Assembly: GCF_006517275.1 (NCBI RefSeq)
Contig: NZ_CP041191.1
Coordinates: forward strand, 2,971,001-3,035,000
Source of the DNA: Labrenzia sp. PHM005
GTDB taxonomy: Bacteria > Pseudomonadota > Alphaproteobacteria > Rhizobiales > Stappiaceae
Direction of reading: 5' to 3'
DNA: 64,000 nt
The notes under the pieces: model-generated
What the model saw: the letters and a program-made list of their open reading frames with translations, nothing else
The model's database searches: none
Told to the model about the DNA's origin: nothing
Translations under genes and position numbers: made by a program
In this document: positions 27,191 through 35,447 of the stretch, piece after piece
Layout: every line of letters begins with the position of its first letter
Position numbering within the stretch: position 1 is the first letter of the stretch

Positions 27191-27718
27191 TCATTCGTCC
27201 AGTTTGCTTGAAAGATCACGGGGTTTGATGAACCGGTCAAGATGCCCCGTCCTGGTTTGCAAGTCCGCCCAGTCCGCGATGTCGAAGTCGAAGACGGCAA
27301 GAGCCCCGGTCGGATATTTGATCCTGAGGTCGGCCATGGCTTTGGGGGCACCAGTGCCGGCCAACTCAATAGCTGTTTGCTCAGTTGCCGGATTGTGGCC
27401 AATGATCATCAGTTGCTGTGCCCGCCCTCCATGGCGGCGGATCACGCTGGTGTAACTGAGGTCGCCCTGATCATAAATATCGGACAGCAGGTGGATCTGC
27501 GCTTCCTGTGGTTGATAGGGCAAGATGCGGGTCAGCGTTTCGCGGGTCCGCTGGGATGTCGAACACAGGATTCGGTTTGGAAAGAGGCTGTTTTCCTGCA
27601 AATACCGGCCCATCAGGCGGGCAGCTGATTTACCGCGTGTATTTAAGGGGCGGTCGAAATCGCGGAGGCTTTCCTCGCCCCAATCCGATTTTGCGTGTCT
27701 CAAGAGATAGAGCCGCAT
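27191..27718 (-). CDS. SixA-like histidine phosphatase
   Basis: Phosphohistidine phosphatase-type member of the histidine phosphatase superfamily (175 residues). The catalytic LRHAKSDWGEE opens the protein (RHxK/RHG motif), LNTRGKSAARLMGRYL follows, and the second catalytic histidine lies in LMIIGHNPATEQ. RHAKSDW is the form seen in SixA-like enzymes. ATG 27718, 50 bases after the upstream gene. Its substrate here is unknown; SixA acts on phosphorylated Hpt or Npr proteins in E. coli. Confidence 0.88.
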   Translation of the reverse strand: MRLYLLRHAKSDWGEESLRDFDRPLNTRGKSAARLMGRYLQENSLFPNRILCSTSQRTRETLTRILPYQPQEAQIHLLSDIYDQGDLSYTSVIRRHGGRAQQLMIIGHNPATEQTAIELAGTGAPKAMADLRIKYPTGALAVFDFDIADWADLQTRTGHLDRFIKPRDLSSKLDE

Positions 27719-27768
27719 GAGTAAGCCCCTGTGTCTGATGCTGGTCGAAGCCGCGCTTTGGTTTGGGA

Positions 27769-28308
27769 TTAGTTTTGACGGGCGAGCGCATCGGTAAAGG
27801 ATGCGATCGCCGGCCCGATATCAACTTCCTGAGTCGGTAATGTGTAGGCCATCCAAAGGGTGAAATCCGATTTTGCTCCAGCAAAATGCCAGAGTGTTTC
27901 GCACTGAGTTGCCGGCCCGCGTGTCCCGGTTTTAAAGGAAATGCCAGACGCGGCGGCGCCGCTCAATTGAATGGCCTCAAAACTGGCTGCTTTGTAGCTG
28001 CGGGAGAAATTGACCGCTTCGCGGCGTCCGGTGCCTTGTAGATGCATCCGCAGGACTGCGGTGATGCCGTCCCGGCCGGTATAGATGCAGCCAGCCAGGC
28101 TAGAGCCATCACCTTCCATGACCTTGATGCGGTAGAAGGCGCCAATCACATCTGGGCATCTGAGGCCGGTGAAATGCCGAAGGCCCTCAACATCACTCTG
28201 CCAGCCTGCTTCTGCTTCTGGTGACACCTGGGCGTATGCTGCAGGTCGTCCGGCGCTGAATAAGCCCAAACCGAGGCTTAGCAGAAAGAACAGGAACAGG
28301 TTTGGCAT
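27769..28308 (-). CDS. Secreted hypothetical protein
   Basis: I do not recognise the family. The 179-residue product starts with a signal peptide (MPNLFLFFLLSLGLGLFSAG..., cleavage near AYAQ). The mature part has HFTGLRCPDVIGAFYRIKVMEGDG, two further cysteines (GCIYTGRD, ATQCETLWHF) and an alternating strand pattern suggesting a small beta-rich periplasmic protein. It lies between MoxR (24 bases upstream) and the SixA-like gene in the same orientation. Confidence 0.75.
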   Translation of the reverse strand: MPNLFLFFLLSLGLGLFSAGRPAAYAQVSPEAEAGWQSDVEGLRHFTGLRCPDVIGAFYRIKVMEGDGSSLAGCIYTGRDGITAVLRMHLQGTGRREAVNFSRSYKAASFEAIQLSGAAASGISFKTGTRGPATQCETLWHFAGAKSDFTLWMAYTLPTQEVDIGPAIASFTDALARQN

Positions 28309-28331
28309 CGTGTATGTATCCCGAAAGACAA

Positions 28332-29177
28332 CTAACCCCGCTCGCGGCGCGCCATGAAGGCAAGGCGTTCAAACAAGTGTACGTCTTGCTCATTTTTCAG
28401 AAGCGCGCCGTGCAAGGGCGGAATCAATTTGCCACTATCCTGTTGACGGAGCGTTTCAGGGTCAATGTCTTCGTTCAACAGCAGTTTGATCCAGTCGATC
28501 AATTCCGATGTTGAAGGCTTTTTCTTCAAACCCGGCACTTCACGAACTTCGAAAAACAATCGCAGGGCTTCTTTTAAAAGGCGTTGCTTGATGCCCGGGA
28601 AGTGAACTTCAACGATCTCCGTCATGGTCTCCGCATCCGGAAACTTGATGAAGTGGAAGAAACAGCGGCGCAAGAAAGCGTCCGGCAGGTCTTTTTCGTT
28701 GTTAGACGTGATGATCACGACGGGACGCTGTTTCGCACGGACAGTTTCACCGGTCTCATAGACATGGAATTCCATCCGGTCGAGTTCCAGAAGAAGATCG
28801 TTCGGGAATTCGATGTCTGCCTTGTCGATCTCATCGATCAATAGAACCGGTTTTTCCGGCGCTGTGAAGGAATCCCAAAGTTTGCCCCGGCGGATGTAGT
28901 TGTTGATGTCCTTGACGCGCTCATCGCCAAGCTGGCTGTCCCGCAGACGGGAAACGGCATCATATTCGTATAGACCTTGCTGAGCCTTGGTTGTCGATTT
29001 GACATGCCATTCGATCAGCGGGGCATTCAGCGCCTGTGCTACCTGTTCGGCAAGAACGGTTTTTCCGGTGCCTGGCTCACCCTTTACCAACAGCGGCCGC
29101 TCCAGAGCGACGGCGGCATTGACCGCAACTCTCAAATCCTCAGTAGCGATATAGTCTTCAGTGCCTTCAAAGCGCAT
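28332..29177 (-). CDS. MoxR-type AAA+ ATPase
   Basis: AAA+ ATPase of the MoxR group (281 residues), thought to act as a chaperone that inserts metals or activates partner complexes with VWA proteins. Walker A is GEPGTGKTVLAEQ near 36-48, Walker B VLLIDEIDKADIEFPN near 112-127, and sensor 1 VVIITSNNEKDLPDAFLRRC. The CoxE-like VWA protein at 22050-23225 is the likely partner. It is divergent from the flagellar hook operon, 315 bases away. Confidence 0.92.
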   Translation of the reverse strand: MRFEGTEDYIATEDLRVAVNAAVALERPLLVKGEPGTGKTVLAEQVAQALNAPLIEWHVKSTTKAQQGLYEYDAVSRLRDSQLGDERVKDINNYIRRGKLWDSFTAPEKPVLLIDEIDKADIEFPNDLLLELDRMEFHVYETGETVRAKQRPVVIITSNNEKDLPDAFLRRCFFHFIKFPDAETMTEIVEVHFPGIKQRLLKEALRLFFEVREVPGLKKKPSTSELIDWIKLLLNEDIDPETLRQQDSGKLIPPLHGALLKNEQDVHLFERLAFMARRERG

Positions 29178-29410
29178 ATGGCTGTCCCTGTATTTGTCGT
29201 TGCCGAAAAGTGGCAGGCAGAAGCCTGTTCTGCAAGTCAGCTTTTGCTCAATGGCGGTTTCTGCCGTTTCAAACAGGAGACTCTTGCCGGTCGGACGGGA
29301 AGATTTTGCCCCTTTGTTTCAGATGTTGCCTGCCTTGGAGATGTGCGAGGTGATGCTGGAAACTTTCGTAGAGTGCTGAAATTTAATGATTTTTCTTTGA
29401 ATTTTTCGTT

Positions 29411-29426
29411 TGGCACGGCAATTGCT
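29411..29426 (+). promoter_or_regulatory. Sigma-54 promoter of the flgE-flgK-flgL operon
   Basis: TGGCACGGCAATTGCT matches the -24/-12 consensus TGGCACG-N4-TTGCW at every defined base, with the required GG-N10-GC spacing. It lies 67 bases before flgE and predicts a start of transcription near 29437. It sits in the 315-base gap to moxR, where nothing else is evident. Confidence 0.92.
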
Positions 29427-29492
29427 GATTAAGGCCGAGACCGGGCATGCCTTAGCAAAAGGGTGTGCTCATGCAGATCAAGAGGACGAAAC

Positions 29493-30926
29493 ATGGGTAT
29501 CTACGGGGCGATTAACTCGGCCGTTTCTGGATTGGCAGCGCAAGCTCAAGCGCTTGAAAACATTTCGGGCAACGTGGCGAACTCGCAGACGATTGGTTTC
29601 AAGCGTCTCGATACGACGTTCTCAGATCTTGTGTCGGGCGGAGGGTCTACGCAGGCAAGCCAAGTATCTGGGACAACATATGCAACCTCCCGGGCAACCA
29701 ACACGGTGTCCGGTGATATCTCGTCAAACGACATTGATACCTATATGGCGATCAACGGTGAGGGGTACTTTGTTGTAACCCAAGCAGCGGATTTTGTTGA
29801 TGGATCGACAACCTTTGCAGATGACACCTATTACACCCGCGCCGGTGATTTTGAGGTCAACAAAGAAGGATATTTTGTCAACCAGGCCGGCTATTACCTG
29901 AAAGGGTTTCCGCTGGATGCTACAACAGGCAACCCAGTCGGTGATACTCCATCCGTAATTCAGATAAACAGCCAGCCATTACCTGCCAGTGCGACAACGA
30001 CTGTAAACTATCAGGCCAGCTTGCCGCGGGTTCCTGCGACGACCAATTACGATTCGACCGTTGCTAACTCTGAACTATTGAACGACGGTGCCAATGGTGC
30101 ACCTGGTCCGAACCTTGGAGCAACCGAGATCGGCGATACCGGTACACTTGAAGCTGATTTTCTGAATTCCTCGATTTCTGGCGGTTCGGTTACGACCTAC
30201 AATTCAAACGGTTCTGAAGTTCCTTTGAATATCCGTTGGGCTAAAGTTGATAACACTGCCGGCGCTGAAGTTTGGAGTATGTATATTGATACCGGCGGTG
30301 AAACTGGTACGTCGTACTACAAAGTTGGGAATGTTACGTTCGATGGCACCGGCCAAGTCACAGCGCTGGCGAATACAGGCGCAACTGCGGCTTTGGGCGT
30401 GACCACAACTGGTACTACAAGCTTCACGATTGACACTATAACGGTTGGTGGCGTGACTGCTGGTACAGCAGCCAGTGCAGCCGATAGCATTACGATTTCC
30501 TTTGCGAATGGATCTCTGACCCAGTTCGCCGATCCTGATGGCATCGCGACGTCGGTCAACTTGAGCCAAAACGGTTATGCCGCTGGTGAGCTCAGCAATA
30601 TTGCTATTGATGAATCTGGCCGTGTTATTGCCAGTTATTCAAACAATCAGACGCGGGCGCTTTATGAGGTCCCATTGGCGACTTTCCAAGCTGAGCAGAA
30701 CCTGCGCCGGGTCGATGGCGCTGCATTTGCTGCAACCTCGGATTCTGGCAACGCTGACCTGTCCGGCGGCGGTGCGGTCATATCAAATGCCGTGGAATTG
30801 TCCAATGCGGATATCGCGGACGAATTTTCCAAATTGATCATCACTCAGCAGGCCTATTCAGCAAACTCCAAGATCGTCACATCGGCAGATGAGATGCTGG
30901 ACAGCGCCCTGAACATGGTCCGCTAA
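29493..30926 (+). CDS. flgE: Flagellar hook protein FlgE
   Basis: Main subunit of the flagellar hook (477 residues). The N-terminus MGIYGAINSAVSGLAAQAQALENISGNVANSQTIGFKR is the standard rod/hook motif, and the C-terminus has the matching ISNAVELSNADIADEFSKLIITQQAYSANSKIVTSADEMLDSALNMVR coiled-coil segment. The middle holds the variable surface domains (INGEGYFVV..., YTRAGDFEVN). I start at ATG 29493; an upstream in-frame ATG at 29463 would add ten Cys/Arg-rich residues before the conserved start. It is the first gene after a perfect sigma-54 promoter and is followed by a strong hairpin. Confidence 0.95.
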   Translation: MGIYGAINSAVSGLAAQAQALENISGNVANSQTIGFKRLDTTFSDLVSGGGSTQASQVSGTTYATSRATNTVSGDISSNDIDTYMAINGEGYFVVTQAADFVDGSTTFADDTYYTRAGDFEVNKEGYFVNQAGYYLKGFPLDATTGNPVGDTPSVIQINSQPLPASATTTVNYQASLPRVPATTNYDSTVANSELLNDGANGAPGPNLGATEIGDTGTLEADFLNSSISGGSVTTYNSNGSEVPLNIRWAKVDNTAGAEVWSMYIDTGGETGTSYYKVGNVTFDGTGQVTALANTGATAALGVTTTGTTSFTIDTITVGGVTAGTAASAADSITISFANGSLTQFADPDGIATSVNLSQNGYAAGELSNIAIDESGRVIASYSNNQTRALYEVPLATFQAEQNLRRVDGAAFAATSDSGNADLSGGGAVISNAVELSNADIADEFSKLIITQQAYSANSKIVTSADEMLDSALNMVR

Positions 30927-30935
30927 TGACCTGCC

Positions 30936-30958
30936 GGCCGGCGGGAGACCCGCCGGCC
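30936..30958 (+). promoter_or_regulatory. 10-bp GC hairpin between flgE and flgK
   Basis: GGCCGGCGGG, loop AGA, CCCGCCGGCC: a perfect stem ten bases after the flgE stop, without a T-run. It is more likely an mRNA-stabilising or attenuating structure than a full terminator. Confidence 0.7.
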
Positions 30959-30995
30959 ACCGCAACAACTTAAGTAAATCTGAGGAGTAGCCGCT

Positions 30996-32882
30996 ATGGG
31001 TCTTTCAAGCGCCCTGAATACCGCGGTTTTCGGCATAAGTTTCAATCAGCGTCAGATCGATGTCACTGCTGCAAACATCGCTAACGCGGATACAGCCGGC
31101 TATTCCAAAAAAACAGTTTCCGCGAATGCCTATTTTGATGGCGAAGGCAATGTTGCCGGCATTGTGAGCAATGAAATCAGCCGGGTCATCAACGAAGAGA
31201 TCCAAGCTGACTATTTTGCATCACTTGCTGACACCAACTATGGCAAGCAGATTGCTGCCTTTACCGACCGGCTTGATGATATTTTTGGAACAATCGGTGA
31301 CCAGACCAGTCTGTCCGCCCTGGCCAGCGAACTCACATCATCTTTATCGGCACTGGTCAATCAGCCCGGCAATTATGCAGCCCAACAAGAAGTTGTTGCG
31401 GCCGCGGATGCGATTGCCCGGGAGTTGAATTCTTCTTATCAGCAGATTGCTGATTTAAGGAAGGAAGCCGACGTTGCTCTTGCCCGTCAGACTGAGACGG
31501 TCAACAATCTTCTGTCCAGCATAGAAGCTGTTGATGCATCCGTCCGTGATGCGACCCAGGCAGGTGTCTCCAGTTCGGAAATGGAAGACGAACGGGATCG
31601 CCTCGTAGAGCAGCTTTCTGGCTATCTTGATATCAATGTCAGCAAGACCAGCGAAAACACGCTTTTCATTCAAAGCAAAAACGGCCAGCCGTTGTTCTCT
31701 GATGGCAACGCAGCAACACTTGCATTTCAGCCGACCAATCAATTGGGTGCTGATCAGCAAGGAAATGCCGTGGTCGCAACGACTGCGGGCGGCGCGACGT
31801 TTGATATCATTCCGGCGGGGTCGACGGGATCGGACAGGACGATCGGCACCGGGCTCATGGTTGCGACCATGGAGTTGCGCGATGATGTTCTGATTGAGGC
31901 ACAAAGACAGCTCGATACGATTGCGGCGGAGTTGTCGCTGGCTTTTTCGACAGTAACCACGAGTGCCACAGCGGTCAGTACAACAGCGACAGTCACACAG
32001 ACTTTGGATGTTTCGAACCTGCAGGCTGGTGATACGCTGGAGTTGACCTATACGGACGGCGGCGGCACCCAAAGCTCAATCACCATCGTTGCTGTTACCG
32101 ACGCATCCTTGTTGCCCTTGGCTAATACCGCAACAGACAACCCGAATGATACGGTCTTCGGTGTCGATATATCGACCGGGCTGGCCACATACATTGATGA
32201 TATTGTAACGGCGCTGGGCGGCTTGCCTGCCGGGTTGGCCGTGTCAAAGACCGGTGGTAATGAGCTTCAAATCGTTGATAGCAACAAGTCCGCACTGCCG
32301 TCTCTGGATAGCCTATCGAAAAACGTGACACCAACAGCCAACAGCGACCAGGGGCTAGGACTTTCGATCTTCGTTGATCAGCGGAATGGTACGGAGATTT
32401 TCACTGACTCTCTTGAAAATGGCGGGCAACGTGTCGGCTTTGCACGTGGTATCGGCGTAAATCCGGCGCTGCTTGCTGACGGCTCATTGCTGGTCAACTA
32501 CCAGACAACCCCCACGCCTAACACCGAGAACGATCCGGCGCGGGCACAGTACCTTTTGAACGCTTTGACCAGCGATACTGCCTATTTCGATCCGAATGCG
32601 GGTATCGGCAGTGCCTCCAGCCCGTATCAGGGCACCGTTCTGGATTACATCAACCAGACGGTTGCTTATCAGGGTAACCAGGCGGCTGACGCTCAAACTT
32701 ATTCGGACTCCAAAGAGGCTCTGACCCTGAACCTCGCGATCCGCTACGAAGAAAGTTATTCGGTCGATCTGAATGCTGAAATGGCATTCTTGGTCCAACT
32801 TGAAAATGCTTACTCAGCAAATGCGCGGGTCATGCAGACCATCAATGATTTGATGCAAGAACTTCTGAACGTTGTGAGGTAG
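30996..32882 (+). CDS. flgK: Hook-associated protein 1 FlgK
   Basis: First hook-filament junction protein (628 residues). The N-terminus GLSSALNTAVFGISFNQRQIDVTAANIANADTAGYSKK is the FlgK form of the axial-protein motif, and the C-terminus ends NLAIRYEESYSVDLNAEMAFLVQLENAYSANARVMQTINDLMQELLNVVR, typical of FlgK. Exported by the flagellar type III system without a signal peptide. GAGGAG precedes the ATG; flgL starts three bases after its stop, so they are cotranscribed from the flgE promoter. Confidence 0.95.
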   Translation: MGLSSALNTAVFGISFNQRQIDVTAANIANADTAGYSKKTVSANAYFDGEGNVAGIVSNEISRVINEEIQADYFASLADTNYGKQIAAFTDRLDDIFGTIGDQTSLSALASELTSSLSALVNQPGNYAAQQEVVAAADAIARELNSSYQQIADLRKEADVALARQTETVNNLLSSIEAVDASVRDATQAGVSSSEMEDERDRLVEQLSGYLDINVSKTSENTLFIQSKNGQPLFSDGNAATLAFQPTNQLGADQQGNAVVATTAGGATFDIIPAGSTGSDRTIGTGLMVATMELRDDVLIEAQRQLDTIAAELSLAFSTVTTSATAVSTTATVTQTLDVSNLQAGDTLELTYTDGGGTQSSITIVAVTDASLLPLANTATDNPNDTVFGVDISTGLATYIDDIVTALGGLPAGLAVSKTGGNELQIVDSNKSALPSLDSLSKNVTPTANSDQGLGLSIFVDQRNGTEIFTDSLENGGQRVGFARGIGVNPALLADGSLLVNYQTTPTPNTENDPARAQYLLNALTSDTAYFDPNAGIGSASSPYQGTVLDYINQTVAYQGNQAADAQTYSDSKEALTLNLAIRYEESYSVDLNAEMAFLVQLENAYSANARVMQTINDLMQELLNVVR

Positions 32883-32885
32883 ATT

Positions 32886-34415
32886 ATGCCTGTTTCATCC
32901 ATCTCCACGTCCCGAAACTACCTAACGCATCAGCTGCTTGACCTGCAAAACCAGCTGACAGAAAAAACGACCCAGCTGGCAAGCGGGAAAGTTGGCACCA
33001 CCTATGGCGAAGTTGGAGACCGGCGTCTTTTGGACATTCAGCTGACCCAAAAAGTCAGCTTGATCGCATCGTATCAGGACACAATCACCATTTCGAACCT
33101 GCACCTCGAGACGATGACGCTGTCGCTCGACCGGTTGGAAAATCTGCGTCAAGATGCCAAATCTGCGATGGATACCAATGACTTCGTGATGCAGAGTGAC
33201 GGTCAAACACAGACACAGTCGCGGGCTGAACTGCTCCTAAACGAAGCGCTGAACATTCTGAATACGGAGGTTGCCGGCTATTTTCCGTTTGGTGGGACAG
33301 ACGCTATCTCAGACCCTGTCCAGGCACTTAACGCAATCATGGATGGCGCCAACGGCTTGTCCGGCTTGAAGGACTACATGAGCGAGTTTTCCCAAGCCAA
33401 CCTTGGTGCTTTAAACAATGGCCGCATGACGGTTTCAGCGCTCACAACAACTCCGGGACCAGTAGATTCCACATTTACGATTGCCGAAGATGGAGCCCAC
33501 AATTTTGGGTTCGACATCTCAGCGGTCTCATCGACACTCACGAATGTCGCGATCACAGGTCCTCTGGCAGCTGATCCGGATAGTTTCGATGTCCAGTTTA
33601 CAGGTCAGCCGACCTTGGGCGAAGAGATTGAAATCACGTTGACATTGCCGCCAACGCACACACAAACAACTACTATCAAGTTGACAGCTGCGACCAACAA
33701 CGAGGTTGAAGGGACCTTTGCGATAGGCGCCGACCTAGCGGTGACTGCACAGAACCTGCGCGATGCGATCGAAACCGAACTTCAGGACGCTGCGCAGACG
33801 ACGCTAAAAGCTGCATCGGATATCTGGGCGTCAGATGAGTTTTTCAGCACTTATAATGGTGAAGTACCGCAACGTATCGACGGGCCGCCGCATACAACAG
33901 CAACGGCTCTTACCTCCGGCGCAACGGATACACTAGAGTGGTATACAGGCCGAAACACAACAACGACTGATCCGCGGACCGACAAGAACGCGATTGTCGA
34001 TACGAACCTGACGGTCGAATATGGTGTCCGGGCGAACGAAAAGCCATTGAAGGAACTTATACAGAGCCTGGCAACATTTGCAGCTGCAGATTTTTCAGGC
34101 GGGACGCAGATAAATGAAGAGTACTACAATACTCTTTCGACCGATTTACGATCCATTCTTCAACCGGCCGGAACCGATCAGTCTGGGATCGTTGATATCG
34201 CGACAGATATTGCAATTGCTCATCGGACAACGACATTGACTGATGATCGGCACGTCCAGATGAAGAGCACCTATGAGGCGACTATCGGGGAGATCGAAGG
34301 GATTGATCAGAACCAGCTGGCAGCCGAAATACTGCACCTGCAGACCAATATTGAGGTCTCTTACAACGCATCCGCCATTGTGTTTAATCTGAACCTGGCC
34401 GACTACCTTAGATAA
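32886..34415 (+). CDS. flgL: Hook-associated protein 3 FlgL (flagellin-like)
   Basis: Second hook-filament junction protein, flagellin-related. Conserved N-terminus SISTSRNYLTHQLLDLQNQLTEKTTQLASGKVGTTYGEVGDRR and C-terminus LAAEILHLQTNIEVSYNASAIVFNLNLADYLR match FlgL. At 509 residues it is far longer than the roughly 300-residue enteric FlgL; the extra length is a threonine-rich variable centre (about 180-400). It follows flgK by three bases. Confidence 0.9.
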   Translation: MPVSSISTSRNYLTHQLLDLQNQLTEKTTQLASGKVGTTYGEVGDRRLLDIQLTQKVSLIASYQDTITISNLHLETMTLSLDRLENLRQDAKSAMDTNDFVMQSDGQTQTQSRAELLLNEALNILNTEVAGYFPFGGTDAISDPVQALNAIMDGANGLSGLKDYMSEFSQANLGALNNGRMTVSALTTTPGPVDSTFTIAEDGAHNFGFDISAVSSTLTNVAITGPLAADPDSFDVQFTGQPTLGEEIEITLTLPPTHTQTTTIKLTAATNNEVEGTFAIGADLAVTAQNLRDAIETELQDAAQTTLKAASDIWASDEFFSTYNGEVPQRIDGPPHTTATALTSGATDTLEWYTGRNTTTTDPRTDKNAIVDTNLTVEYGVRANEKPLKELIQSLATFAAADFSGGTQINEEYYNTLSTDLRSILQPAGTDQSGIVDIATDIAIAHRTTTLTDDRHVQMKSTYEATIGEIEGIDQNQLAAEILHLQTNIEVSYNASAIVFNLNLADYLR

Positions 34416-34548
34416 TCAGCGGCACGGCCGCGTCCGGTCAGTTGGCGGCGCGCACGGGCCGGTTATGCGCCAGTTGCCGATAACTCCCGTTTTTGGAATT
34501 AAGCCAAGGGGCTTAGTGTAAAGGTCAGTACCTCTTTGAGACAACAAG

Positions 34549-34578
34549 AAAGGCCGGTTGCAACAGCAACCGGCCTTA
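34549..34578. terminator. Terminator between converging flgL and flaF
   Basis: AAGGCCGGTTG and CAACCGGCCTT form an 11-bp stem with a 6-base loop. T-runs on either side are short, so termination may be moderate; it serves flaF (minus) and probably flgL. Confidence 0.7.
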
Positions 34579-34603
34579 ACAATTATTAATGAGGCGCCAA
34601 CGC

Positions 34604-34981
34604 TTACTCTGGTTGGCTGCGCAGTCCTTCTGCGATCGTCCGATTAATACTGATTAAAGTCGTCAGCTTCTCCGGATCCTGCGTGGTGATCACCGTCATT
34701 GTCTGCTTGAAGACAAAAACGCCAAGCGATCCAATGTTGTTTTTGATATCCTGCGGCAACGCGCTTTCATCACTGGTCGCGGACGTCACTAGGACGGTCC
34801 AGAGCTTACGATTGTAAATCAGTGCATCGTCGACTTCAGCCAGAGAGAGGTCGTCCCACTCATCCTTGATCAGCTGGAGCCGGGCTGCGGCCTTCATCAG
34901 CAGATTCGCTTCCAGCTCTCTTGGTGACGCCGCTGCCACCTGTGCTGTTTTCTGGTAGGCCTGAGCTGCCTGTTTGTACAT
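34604..34981 (-). CDS. flaF: Flagellin synthesis regulator FlaF
   Basis: Small flagellar regulator (125 residues). In Caulobacter FlaF is needed for flagellin synthesis and secretion and opposes FlbT. The family pattern is visible: MYKQAAQAYQKTAQ, then PRELEANLLMKAAARLQLI, ALIYNRKLWTVLV, and LPQDIKNNIGSLGVFVFKQTM. Its first 122 bases also encode the end of FlbT in another frame, so the two are translationally coupled in an unusual way. Confidence 0.92.
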   Translation of the reverse strand: MYKQAAQAYQKTAQVAAASPRELEANLLMKAAARLQLIKDEWDDLSLAEVDDALIYNRKLWTVLVTSATSDESALPQDIKNNIGSLGVFVFKQTMTVITTQDPEKLTTLISINRTIAEGLRSQPE

Positions 34982-35357
34982 GACTGATCAGCGTCCCTTC
35001 ATACTCAATGAGCTTACGAGCTTCTTTCAGTGCCTTATAGAAGGACCCGGATAATATCGAGTTACTGATCCTGGTCACATAAGGGATCGTACTCGGCGCG
35101 GCCTTCACGATGTCATTGACCAGGGTGAAGTAATCTTCCTTAATCTTCTCCAGGTCGGTGGATAAATACATCAGCTGAACGGCGAGATAGACCCGTTTGG
35201 CCGGTGTATCCGCAGTGGCTGGTGTGAGAATGTCCTTTTCTCTCAGAATAGGCGCCTGGCCCTCGATAAACAGGCGGGTGCGCTGGTTATCATTGGTAAT
35301 AACACTGTCGCCAATGATAATGCGTTCGCCTGGCTTAAGCTCGACCTTGAGCGCCAT
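34860..35357 (-). CDS. flbT: Flagellin mRNA regulator FlbT
   Basis: Post-transcriptional regulator that in Caulobacter binds the 5' leader of flagellin mRNA and promotes its decay. The sequence ALKVELKPGERIIIGDSVITN, ILREKDILTP and the end ARKLIEYEGTLISHVQTG are family-typical. I start at ATG 35357, with GGAGG eight bases upstream; an ATG at 35390 adds eleven unrelated residues over the ribosome site. The product is 165 residues; the last 40 (Gly/Ser-rich) are read from DNA that also encodes FlaF. A pair of GTTAAC boxes at 35393-35410 lies upstream. Confidence 0.92.
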   Translation of the reverse strand: MALKVELKPGERIIIGDSVITNDNQRTRLFIEGQAPILREKDILTPATADTPAKRVYLAVQLMYLSTDLEKIKEDYFTLVNDIVKAAPSTIPYVTRISNSILSGSFYKALKEARKLIEYEGTLISHVQTGSSGLPENSTGGSGVTKRAGSESADEGRSPAPADQG

Positions 35358-35447
35358 TTCTTGACCTCCACTTTCGAGTATCGGTTTCAAACGTTAACAA
35401 ATAGGTTAACACTTTTATCCGGTACCGGACGGATTGGGCTTTGCCCA

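Noticed and set aside
35393..35410. CtrA site before flbT
   Set aside because: Two GTTAAC boxes give TTAA-N8-TTAA, one base longer than the consensus; noted but not called.
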